The notes below the pieces were generated by a model. The model searched no databases. It worked only from the letters and a program-made list of their open reading frames with translations, and was not told the DNA's origin. Positions 10,863 through 20,562 of a stretch of DNA of 64,000 nt are shown piece by piece; the first letter of the stretch is position 1, and each line of letters starts with the position of its first letter. The stretch lies in NCBI RefSeq assembly GCF_963082655.1, contig NC_081554.1, positions 61,645,820 through 61,709,819 of the forward strand, in the 5' to 3' direction. This DNA is from Stomoxys calcitrans. Its lineage: Eukaryota > Arthropoda > Insecta > Diptera > Muscidae. Position numbers and translations under genes: made by a program.

Positions 10863-11764
10863 TTTTACATGTCTATGTATGAGCTTTGTGAATTATGTTG
10901 TTTGAATACCTTAAATGTGTTGCCTTAAATGTCCTTCGTGTACGTTTAAGGTAACACAAAATAGGATGTTGTAGCAGCAACATGATAGGGAACAACAAAA
11001 CATATCAACTTGGACTAAAAAAAAAACGAGCACATGCCTAAAGGTGGGACGAAGCGAACTTTGAATACTATGTCACCTGATTAGTACTCCCCACTGTCAA
11101 TAGAAGCTAGAACTCAAAACCCAAGACTTCAGCAATCGTAAAAAAAAACACAGAGCCACATATCAAAGATTTGGCCACGATCTTTATGTAGTCCAATGGC
11201 AACATTTCGATAAGTTGCCAACGAGATGACAAAATTAGTTTACCCTGGCATATACATAATGTAGTTGCTTAAAAAGAGCTGCCTTAATGCTGCAATGTTT
11301 TATGCTCTACATTCATTCATGTCGCACCTAAACTTTTCCCAACAAGCATTGTGCAACATCTGCAGCACGATTGTCAGCGTCTGTTTCTCAGCAACGACAA
11401 CCATATAAACTGACATTAATTTTAAAAACACACATATTTTGATTAAAACTCTCTAAACTTGTTTGCAATTATTAATTATTCAGTGTGTGACACAAAAACT
11501 TTGTTTCACTCTTGTTCGAGAACATTATTCCAACAGCTGCATGTCGTATAATTGCTTGATTATGCGAAACACTAGAGCTTGCACAGCAGTATTAACTAAT
11601 GAAAATGCAAAACGGATTAAATTTCACTATAAGGCACACAAAATCAAAGGAAGAAACTAAACAAGTTAATAATAATTAAAACAAAGAAAAATGTACTAAT
11701 AATGTATTAAAATTAACTTAGTTTAAGAACATAGGTGTACTTACAAATTTCTGCAAAATAAAGC
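10323..11764. other. Non-repetitive stretch, no gene seen
   Basis: AT-rich sequence without recognisable repeat units apart from a CT microsatellite. Short frames such as 11463-11660 show no protein-like signal. It could be intergenic single-copy DNA. Confidence 0.5.
10824..10862. repeat. (CT)n microsatellite
   Basis: An almost pure CT dinucleotide run, preceded by degenerate CTCTCGCTCTCCCT. Confidence 0.9.
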
Positions 11765-11930
11765 AAAAATTGAAGCCTCTAGAGAGCGTAGAGGAGTAAT
11801 CGGGAAATCGGATATGTCGCATTTGCTATACCCAAGTACCCTACATCAATAAGAAGTAACTGGGAAAAATTTCAAGCTAATATTTTCGTTCATTCGAATG
11901 CTATCGCGATTTCGACAGACTGACGAGCCG
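11765..11930 (+). mobile_element. HINE 3' piece cut by the next HINE
   Basis: Carries GGAAATCGGATATG, CCTACATCAATAAGAAG and GCGATTTCGACAGACTGAC, the region just before the GACGGACA block. At 11930 it changes abruptly to the start of another HINE (GCCGGGCCGAACTTTGG). The younger copy therefore lies at the microsatellite of the older one. Confidence 0.7.
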
Positions 11931-13340
11931 GGCCGAACTTTGGATACCCACCACCTCGGGTTTATATGTAAACCACATTTCATCAAAATCCTGTGAAAAT
12001 AGCATACCTTATGTCCCATAGCAGTTATATCGAAATATGTTCCGATTTGGACCAAATTCTAATAAGTACGAGTCATTGTTCAATTGTGCATAACAAAATA
12101 TTGGTCTTTTTAGTAGCTATATCTAAAAATAAACCGATTTGAACCATATACGACACGGATGTCGAAGAGCCTATCATAAGTCACTGTGTCAAATTTCAGT
12201 GACATGGGATTATAAATGCGCCTTTTATGGGGCCAAGAATTTAAATCGAGATATCGGTCTTCATTCCAGCTATATCCAAATGTGGAGCGATTTGGGCCAT
12301 GATGCAGAAGTATGTCAAGGGGTTTAACTTAACTCACTGTCCCAAATTTCGGCGAAATCGGACAATAAATGAGCCTTTTATGGGCCCAAGACCCCAAATC
12401 TGAGGATCGGTCTATATGGCAGCTATATCCAAATCTAGACCAATCTGGGCCAAATTGAAGAGGGATGTCGAGGGGTCCAACACAACTCACTGTCCCAAAT
12501 TTCAGCAAAATCTGATAATAAATGTGGCTTTTATGGCCATGAGACCCTAAATCGGAGGATCGGTCTATATGGCAGCTATATCCAAATCTGGACCGATATG
12601 GGCCAAATTGAAGAGGGATGTCGAGGGGTCCAACACAACTCACTGTTCCAAATTTCAACAAAATCGGATAATAAATGTGGCGTTTATGACCCTATGACCC
12701 TAAATCGGAGGATCGGTCTATATGGCAGCTATATCCAAATCTGACCGATCTGGGCCAAATTGAAGAGGAATATCGAGGGGTCAAACACAACTTACTGTCC
12801 CAAATTTCAGCAAAATCGGATAATAAATGTGGCTTTTATGGCCCTAAGACCCCAAATCGGAGGATCGTTCTATATGGCAGCTATATCCAAATCTATACCG
12901 ATCTGGGCCAAATTGAAGAGGGATGTCGAGGGGTCCAACACAACTCACTGTCGCAAATTTCAGCAAAATCGGATAATAAATGTGGCTTTTATTGTCCTTA
13001 GACCCTAAATCGGCCGATCGGTCTATATGGGGGCTATATCAAGATATAGTCCGATATAGCCCATCTTCGAACTTAACCTGCTTATGGACAAAAAAAGAAT
13101 CTGTGCAAAATTTCAGCTCAATATCTCTATTTTTAAAGACTGTAGCGTGATTTCAACAGACAGACGGACAGACAGACGGACAGACAGACGGACAGACGGA
13201 CGGACATGTCTAGATCGTCTTAGATTTTTACGACGATCAAGAATATATATACATTATAGGGTCGGAAATGGATATTTCGATGTGTTGCAAACGGAATGAC
13301 AAAATGAATATACCCCCATCCTTCGGTAGTGGGTATAAAA
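11931..13340 (+). mobile_element. HINE with a five-unit internal array
   Basis: Starts at GCCGGGCCGAACTTTGG, so the outermost bases are missing. It runs through ACCACCTCGGG, a tandem array (12330-13000), AGACAGACGGACAGAC at 13158, TATATATACATTATAGGG, and ends CTTCGGTAGTGGGTATAAAA. Open frames inside the array are by-products of the repeat unit. Confidence 0.85.
12330..13005 (+). repeat. Tandem array, period about 153 bp
   Basis: The anchor ACTGTCCCAAATTTC, allowing one or two changes, falls at about 12339, 12492, 12645, 12797 and 12950, giving a spacing of 152-153 bp. Each unit also carries GGTCTATATGGCAGCTATAT and AAATCGGATAATAAATG. This is the basic HINE unit; the same period is seen at 47700-48550. 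Confidence 0.9.
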
Positions 13341-13344
13341 AGCT

Positions 13345-14427
13345 TTGGGAGATTCCAAATATGTAAATCACCCGGTTGTATGGGTGACCACCATAAATAA
13401 ACTATAGCGAATATTGACTGAAGAGGGATTTGAACATTCCACTAAGGAACAGGGGCTAACTTCTCACATTTCAATGAGTGCAGTCCAACTCAAGTTTTAA
13501 GTTCAATGATAAGGGGCCTTCTTTTTATAGCCGAGTCCGAAGGGCGTGCCGCATTGCGACACCTCTTTGGACAGAAGTTTTTACATGGTTAGTACCTCAC
13601 AAATGTTGCCAGCATTAGGAGAAGAAAACCAACGCTGAAAAATATTTATTCTGATGGTCTCGTCAGGATTAGACCCAGGCGTTCAGCGTCATAGGCGGAC
13701 ATGCTAACCTCTGTGTTACGGCGGCCTCTGTACAACGCCTGCTACTAAGACGACGTTATTAAACTTCTAAGGGGTAAGGATCCGAATCAGCAATGCGCGA
13801 AAGCTGAAAGAATTTGGCAGAAGGCAATGCGCGAAAGCCGAAAGGATTTGGCAGAAGGCATGCGTCTCGGCTAGACATATAAATCTCAATGTGAACCCAG
13901 AGAAGACTAAAATCTGCCTGTTCACAAGGAAGAGGAAGATGGGCCATGTTGACGCACCACCAATAGAACGATTTCGATATCTGACAAGATCAAATGCTTA
14001 GGCGGGATTTCGGACAGGAAGCTGAGCAGGAAGTTTCTCATTTAAGAGAAAGGCTCAGATGTCGGGCACTTTCTAGAAGCGCCGTAGGCTAGAAATGAGG
14101 CCTAAATCCTTGGATAGTCCACTGGCTCTACAAGAGCGTGATTAGACCAATACTAATTTACGCCTCAGTATTTTGGTGGACTGCGATGAAGAAAAAGTGC
14201 AAAATATTGATAATACAAGAGCTTCAGAGAACACGGTTTCTTAGCATGAGGACCACGTCCCCTAAGGCAATGGAGACCATTTTGGATATCCGACCTATAG
14301 ACACAGGTTTAGTGTAAGAAACCCACTGCGACTATGAGACATAAGGCGATGGAAGAATGGATAAAGGATAGGGGCAGGTCACACAATCATGGTTTAAACG
14401 AGGCTACGCGCAGTGGTATAGAACCAA
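13345..14427 (+). mobile_element. LINE-B reverse transcriptase C-terminal remnant
   Basis: 13378-13434 (GGGTGACCACCATAAATA) is continued after a SINE by 13731-14425. The second part reads [17 protein letters not shown] near 13885 and then YASVFWWTAMKKKC-like sequence near 14160. Compare 49731-50350. Several stops and frameshifts. A 34 bp tandem duplication (13791-13824 and 13825-13858) adds to the damage. Confidence 0.8.
13434..13730 (-). mobile_element. SINE inserted in LINE-B
   Basis: Reverse complement of the SINE consensus: the tail (CATTCCACTAAGGAACAGG) is on the left and the tRNA-like head (GACATGCTAACCTCTGTG) is on the right. LINE-B coding sequence continues on both sides. The B-box has one change from the 8474 copy. 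Confidence 0.85.
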
Positions 14428-16221
14428 ACAAGTAAAAGCATGCTAAGTTCGGCCGGGCCGAATCTTGGGATCCCACCACCATGGATTCTGCTAAAAATTA
14501 ATAGAAACTAAATTTAATTGAAGGGCATCATTTTATTCTACATACCAAACTTCTGTGAAACCAGAAAAAGTTATATTGTAGCTTCTTGGAACCGAACAAG
14601 GATGATTGAGAGACCGGTTTACATGAGAGCTACATCAGGTTATAGATTGATTTGGACCGTAATTGACACAGTTGTTGGAAGTCGTGACAGAACAATACAT
14701 TCAGCCAAATCGGACAAAAATTGCGGCTTGTAAGGACTCAAGAAGTCAAATCGGGAGATCGGTTTATATGCTAGGAGCTATGAGATATTGGGTTGCCCAA
14801 AAAGTAATTGCGGATTATTTAAAAGAAAGTAAATGCATTTTTAATAAAGCTTAGAATGAACTTTAATCAAATATACTTTTTTACACTTTTTTTCTAAAGC
14901 AAGCTAAAAGTAACAGCTGATAACTGACAGAAGAAAGAACGCAATTACAGAGTCACAAGCTGTGAAAAAATTTGTCAACGCCGACTATATGAAAAATCCG
15001 CAATTACTTTTTTGGCAACCCAATATTATAGACCGACTCAAACCGTATTTGGCACAGTTATTGCAAATCATAACGGAACACCACATATAAAATTTCAGCC
15101 AAATCGGATGAAAATTGAGGCCGATTTGACTTCTTGAGTGCTTACAACTCAAGAAGTCCAATCGTAAGATCGGTTTATATGGCAGCTATATCAAGTTATG
15201 GACCGATTTCAACCGTTCTTGGCACGGTTGCTTAAAAGTCATAACAGAACACTACGTGCGAAATCTCAGCCAAATTGTATGAACATTGAGGTTTATAAGG
15301 GCTCAAGAATTCAAATTGGGAAATCGGTTTATTTTGGAGTTATTTCAGGTTATAGATCCATTCGTACCGTATTTAGCACAGTTGATGCAAGTCATTACGA
15401 AATATGCTCAATTTTAGCCAAATCGGACAAAAATTGCAACTTGTACGGGCTCAAGAATTTAAATCGGAAGATCGGTTTATATGGGAGCTATATCAGGTTA
15501 TAGACCGATTTGAACAGTACTTGAAACAGTTGTTGAGAGTCATAACAGAATAACACATGCAAAATTTTAGCTAAATCGGACGAAAATTGGGGTTTGTAAA
15601 GGTTAAAGAAGTCAAATCGGGAGATGGGTTCATATGGGAGCTATATCAGGTTATAGACCGATTTGAATCGTACTTAGCACAGCTGTTGGAAATCGCAGTA
15701 GAACACCTTCTGCTAAATTTTAACTACATCGGACAGATATTGCGCCTTTCAGGGGCTCAAGAAGTCAAATTGGGAGATCGGTTTTTATGGGAACTACTTT
15801 AGATTATTGACTGATTTAGACTTTTCTTCGCACATTTGTTGGAAGTCATAAAAGAACACTATTTGCCAAATTTTAGCCAAATCTGACAAAATTTGTGGTT
15901 CCAGGCGCTCAAGATTTCAAATCGATATATCGGTTTATATGGGAGCTATATCCAAATCTGAACCGATATGGCCCATTTGCAATCCCCAACGACCTACATC
16001 AATATTAAGTATTTGTACAAAATTTCAAGGAGCAAGCATAAGGCGTTCGACTGCTATCGTGATTTCGACAGATGGACGGAAGGACATGGCTAGTACGACT
16101 TGGAATGTCGAGACGATCAAGATTATAGGAACTTGATGGGTTCCTAGATCAATATTTCGAAGTGTTACAAACGGAATGAATAGATTAGTATAACCCCATC
16201 CTATGGTGTTGGGCTTAAAAA
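14428..16221 (+). mobile_element. HINE with diverged internal units, split by mariner copy 3
   Basis: Starts AACAAGTAAAAGCATGC then GTTCGGCCGGGCCGAATC, ends CCTATGGTGTTGGGCTTAAA. Six or more internal units of about 150 bp carry GGAGCTATATCAGGTTATAG and GCTCAAGAAGTCAAAT. Units differ from one another more than in the 12330 array, so this copy is older. Confidence 0.85.
14788..15023 (-). mobile_element. Mariner MITE copy 3
   Basis: TTGGGTTGCCCAAAAAGTAA at the left end, reverse complement at the right, TA on both sides (14786-14787 and 15024-15025). It is reversed relative to copy 1 and about 236 bp, the usual full size here. Confidence 0.93.
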
Positions 16222-16824
16222 TATGCCGTTTGAGAACAGGTAGAGATATCTCTTTAGAATAATTAGAGCTAAGGTGCTACGAGATTTCAAGGCCCTAGAT
16301 TGTCCGGGCGTCCTTTTGGCAGGTACCCAAAGTTGGTCACCTCGGTATTTCGAAAATTTGTTGGGGCTGGTGGATGGCGCTCAAAAATCTCTGCAATAAG
16401 TCCGCTAGAGGTGTACAATATCTCGTCTTGTTTCGGGATATTCGACTTTTTATACCCATCACCATTGGATAGTGGGTATATTCATTTAGATCTATAACAG
16501 GCGCATTTATTACCCGACTTCGCTGAAATTTGGAACAGTGAACTGTATCAAGACTCCCAACATCTGTTCGGAATTTGGTCCAGATTGGGCAATATTTTTA
16601 TATAGCTGCCATAGAGACCGATCTGCCGATTTTGGGTCGTAGGCCCATAACAGGCAGTGAGTTGTACCAAGACTTCCAACATCTGTCCCAAATATAGTCC
16701 ACATCAGGCTAAAGTAAGATATAGCTCCCATATAGACCGATCTTCAACTTAAGGGCCTAAAGATCATAAAAGGCGCATTTATTCTCCGATTTTGCGGAAA
16801 TTTAAAAGAGTAAGTTGCACTAGG

Positions 16825-17290
16825 TTTTGAGATAAAGCGAAGAATAATACTGGCAAACAGATGGTACTTTGGACTAAGTAAGCAGTTTATAAACCTCTCG
16901 ACAGACGAAGACTACACTTTACACGACACTGATACTACCTGTGCTGTTATATGGTTCTGTAACATGGGTACTTATGAAAGCAGAGGAGGCAGTACTTGGA
17001 GTATTTGAGAGAAAGATTCTTCCTAAAATATATGGACCAGTTTGCGTTAATGGAGAATATAGGCGACGTATGAACCACGAGCTGTATGAGCTATAGCAAT
17101 GTTGGCTAGGTCATGTTGTCAGAATGGATGAAGAAGCTCCAGTAAAGATGTCTTTTGAAGGCAAACACGGTGGTACACGCAAACCGGGAAAACCAAAAGC
17201 CCGATGGAAAGATCAAGTTGTGGGAGACACCACGAAACTTGGTGTCAGAGATTTTAGAATGAACGACATCCGACGCGTTTATGGTGTATA
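16825..17290 (+). mobile_element. LINE reverse-transcriptase C-terminal fragment
   Basis: The frame at 17124-17327 reads MDEEAPVKMSFEGKHGGTRK and then GKPKARWKDQVVGDTTKLG, after LGHVVR. This is the well-known C-terminus of EEP-type non-LTR elements (R-x-R-G-R-P-x-x-R-W-x-D-x-V). Upstream, 16880-17100 reads LLPVLLYGSVTWVLMKAEEA in broken form. It may be the 3' part of LINE-C, but no overlapping copy here proves that. Confidence 0.75.
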
Positions 17291-17871
17291 TCGGGCCCCA
17301 TTTACATATAGCTGCCAGATAGAGTGATATGCCGATTTAGGGTCTTAAACCTATAAAAGGTGTTTTCATTACCTGATTTGGTTGAAATTCAGAACCGTGG
17401 TCCAGATAATGGTATATTTACATAAAGCTGTCATATAGACCGATCTTCAGCCTTACGGTCTAAAAACTAAGAAATGCGCACTTATTCTCCGATTTTGCTG
17501 AAATTAGAAACAGTATATGTTTCAGATCGGACTATATTTAGATATAGCTGCTATATAGGCCGATCTGCCGATAAGGGGCTGAACCCCATTAAAGCTTTAT
17601 TTATTACCCGATTTCGCTGAAAATATGTAATATTGCGTTGTTTTACCTCCCCCCATGCGACTCAAATATGGTTCAGATCGGTCTATATGGCAGCTATATA
17701 TAAATTACAGCTACTATATAGACCGATCTGCCGATTTAGGGTCTGAAGCTCATAAAAGCTGAATTTATTACCCGATATTGCTAAAACTGTAACTTTTATT
17801 AAACGTTCCGACATCAGATCTTAATATGGTTACGATCGGAATATATTTAGATATAGCTATTATATATTGTA

Positions 17872-18108
17872 TTGGGTTGCCCAAAAAGTAATTGCGGATT
17901 TTTTCAAAGAAAGTAAATGCATTTTTAATAAAACTTAGAATTAACTTTAATCAAATATACTTTTTTTACACTTTTTTTCTAAAGCAAGCTAAAAGTAACA
18001 GATGATAACTGACAGAAGATAGAATGCAATTACAGAGTCACAAGTTGTGAAAAAATTTGTCAACGCCGACTATATGAAAAATCCGCAATTACTTTTTGGG
18101 CAACCCAA
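17872..18108 (-). mobile_element. Mariner MITE copy 4
   Basis: Complete 237 bp copy with both terminal repeats and TA at 17870-17871 and 18109-18110. Same orientation as copy 3. Confidence 0.95.
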
Positions 18109-18484
18109 TAGAACCATCTGCCGATTTAGGGTCTTTTGCCCATAAAATCCGCAATTATTATCCGATTTCGCAGAAATTTGGAACAATGTATCGCGTTAGA
18201 CCTCTCAACATTCTTGTTAAATTTGTCTTACATCGGTCTAGATTTGCATATAGCTGCCATATAGACCGATCTCTCGATTTAAAGTCTTGTGCCAATAAAA
18301 GTCGCATTTATTGTCCAATTTCGCTGAAATTTGGTACAGCGAGTTGGTTAAGGCGCCTTGATCTGCCGTTTAATGGTTTTACGGCCATAAAAAGTGAACT
18401 TATAAACAGATTTCGCTGAAATTAGGCACAATGAGATCATTAGACACTTCGACATTCGTACCGAGTATGCTTAAGATCCATATT

Positions 18485-19880
18485 TCTATACTAGCTGGAC
18501 CGGACCCGCTCTGCTGCGCCTTCTTTAACTTTATATGGAACAAAATTTCCCTTGGAATATTAATTTTCGACAATTGAAGAACTTTTAGTGAAATACCATG
18601 CTACGAAAAAATATCAGCTTCGTGCTCTTCTTTCAAATACCATTTTTTTAAACCCCATATTGCAATTGGTTTTGAGGGGAGTTTAAAGGATGAGGCGTCC
18701 CCCCAAACACATGGGGCCACATATTGGCATGGTCGAAAAGTGTTCCTATATTTGGCCCTACATGTGGGTATCAAATTCGTATTCTACTCCCCAATACCTT
18801 TGTTTGAGCCCCATATTGCGATTGTCAGTAAAAAATTGCTGTCTGAGGGGTATTTTGGGAAAGGGGTAGACCCTCTGAAAATTGGTCCCGAAAGTGGGTA
18901 TCAATTCTTGTTCTACCCCCCAATTCCTTTCATTTAAGCCCCACATTGACATGGCCGGTAAATATGCCCGATTTAGGGGTGTTGAGTGGGGTGGTCCCCC
19001 AAACACTAAGCCCTGAAAATATATCAGCAACGTGCTCTATTCTCATATATCTATATATCATTTATTTGAACTACATATAGGCATTGACCTCAAAATTGGA
19101 TATCAAATTCGTTTTCTAATATCAAATATCACTCATTTAAATCCCTTATTGCAAAAGCCAGCAAATATATCCTGTTTGGGGTATGGGCCCTAAAAACTTT
19201 GAGCATTGAGCTCCACTGTCTTGAAGACCCAAATTGTCTTGGAGAGCAAATACGACCGATTTGGGGGGTTGTTATGGTGGTGGGACGTTGGTCCCTTAGA
19301 CAGTTGGTCCCTTATGTTGATATCAGATTCATGGTCTACTCCCAAATACCTTTCATGTGAGCTCCATTTTTTCATAGTCGGCAAACATGACCGGTTTGGC
19401 AAACATGACCGGTTTTCAAAGCCAAATCACTCAGTGACTTGGCCTCATAGACACTTTTCCCGAACATTGATATCAGATTCGTGCTTTACTTCCAAAGACC
19501 TTTCATTTGAGCCCCATATTGCGTTTTATTTAAGCACCATATTACCATGGTCAGTAAATAAGTCCTGTTTGGGGGGTGTTTTTGGGAAAGGGGTGGACCC
19601 CCAAAACTTTGTCCCAAATTTGGATGTCAGATTCGTATTTTGATCGCAAATACCTTTCATTTGAGTCCCATTTTGCCCTGGTCGGTAAAATTTTCCGATT
19701 TAGGGGTGTTTTAGGGGTTGGGGTGGTCCCCCAAACACTTGGTCCGACATTGGGATATCAGATACGTTTTCTAATCTTAAATAACTTTCATTTGAGTCCC
19801 ATATTGTCGTGATTGGTGTATATATATATTTGATAGGTTTTGGGGTGGGGCGCCCACCCTAGGTACCCCATTCGAAATGT
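18485..19880 (+). repeat. RepB array, longest plus-strand copy
   Basis: Starts with the family end (AGCTGGACCGGACCCGCT, GCTGCGCCTTCTTTAAC). About eight units of 100-160 bp follow, each with a version of CCTTTCATTTGAGCCCCATA and a G-rich run such as TTTTGGGGTGGGGCG. Open frames such as 19206-19643 are by-products. Class unknown. Confidence 0.75.
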
Positions 19881-19924
19881 GGATACCAAACAAAAAAAAC
19901 AAACAAAAATTGATTTTTATAGAT

Positions 19925-19998
19925 AAGATATATATATCCGAGGTGGTGGCTATCCAAAGTTCGGCCCGGTCGAGCTTAAAGCCTTTTTACTTGTTACT
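19925..19998 (-). mobile_element. Solo HINE start, minus orientation
   Basis: Reverse complement of a HINE start: CCGAGGTGGTGGCTATCC, AAAGTTCGGCCCGGTCGAGC, TTTTTACTTGTT. Nothing of the body remains. Confidence 0.75.
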
Positions 19999-20313
19999 AT
20001 TAACAAACTAAATTTCAAGCGATTATAGGTCTTATGGTCTTATGAATTCACAGGTCTTATGAATTGCTTTAATTTTTAAGTGCACCTTTAAGCAATGCTT
20101 TTAAGTATAATGACCTAAGTTTGTAGTTTCTTTTGCAAAACATAATCTTATTTAATTCATGCATTAATTTCACCATATGAACGATAATTGCAAATTCATC
20201 GAACAATATTTGATTTCCATTTAGAAGGATTATGGCACTACGATGAATATAAATTGCCCAGATTAATGCATTACCGCATTGCAAAGTTGAATTAACTCTT
20301 CTTAGAGAAAGCT
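19999..20313. other. Single-copy 3' flank of Cc2d2a
   Basis: AT-rich, non-repetitive. It lies just beyond the gene's poly(A) signal. No coding signal. Confidence 0.5.
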
Positions 20314-20319
20314 TTTATT
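20314..20319 (-). terminator. Cc2d2a: Likely poly(A) signal of Cc2d2a
   Basis: AATAAA on the minus strand (TTTATT on plus), about 55 bp after the stop codon. A second AATAAA overlaps the stop itself (AATAAATAG) but is too close to serve as the main signal. Confidence 0.6.
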
Positions 20320-20373
20320 CCATCATATGCATATGCATAAATATATAAACAAATACAAACGATTATAACTATT

Positions 20374-20562
20374 CTATTTATTCACAACAATTGAGATTAA
20401 AAAGATCCATACGGACAGAATATTATTTGGATATGTGTGTATATGCACTGCCACAGAAAATTCCACATTCTTACTTGAGTTAAGATGTAGGCCAGTAGTT
20501 TTAATGCGTTCGGATATTTGATTGAGATTCGTATAGGAGTAGTTGAGGGTGAAGCCATAAAT
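20374..20562 (-). CDS. Cc2d2a: Cc2d2a exon 10, last coding exon (residues 1329-1390 and stop)
   Basis: The acceptor TTTTAATTACAG|ATT joins FPNYK to [20 protein letters not shown] in phase 0. It continues [34 protein letters not shown] and ends in TAG. The G-F-x-L-N-Y-x-Y-T and Y-P-N-N-I-L-S-V-W patterns are the family's conserved C-terminus. The piece is short, begins without ATG and is separated by 5.8 kb of nested elements, so a gene finder could easily lose it. Confidence 0.9.
   Translation of the reverse strand: MYGFTLNYSYTNLNQISERIKTTGLHLNSSKNVEFSVAVHIHTYPNNILSVWIFLISIVVNK

Larger units (their letters stand above)
16447..18480 (-). mobile_element. HINE, minus orientation, holding a LINE piece and mariner copy 4
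   Basis: Begins with TTTTATACCCATCACC, the reverse complement of the HINE end. Units carry GCTATATAGACCGATCTG and TTATTACCCGATTTCGCTG. It is interrupted by a LINE fragment at 16825-17290 and a mariner at 17872-18108. The start end of the element is lost where RepB begins at about 18485. Confidence 0.8.

Noticed and set aside
12330..13005. Regular repeats with spacing, considered as CRISPR
   Set aside because: Units are ~153 bp and similar throughout, with no unique spacers, and the genome is eukaryotic.
19206..19643. 145-codon plus-strand frame
   Set aside because: Falls within the RepB array and repeats its unit (SDSWSTPKYLSCELHF-like phrases recur). Not a gene.
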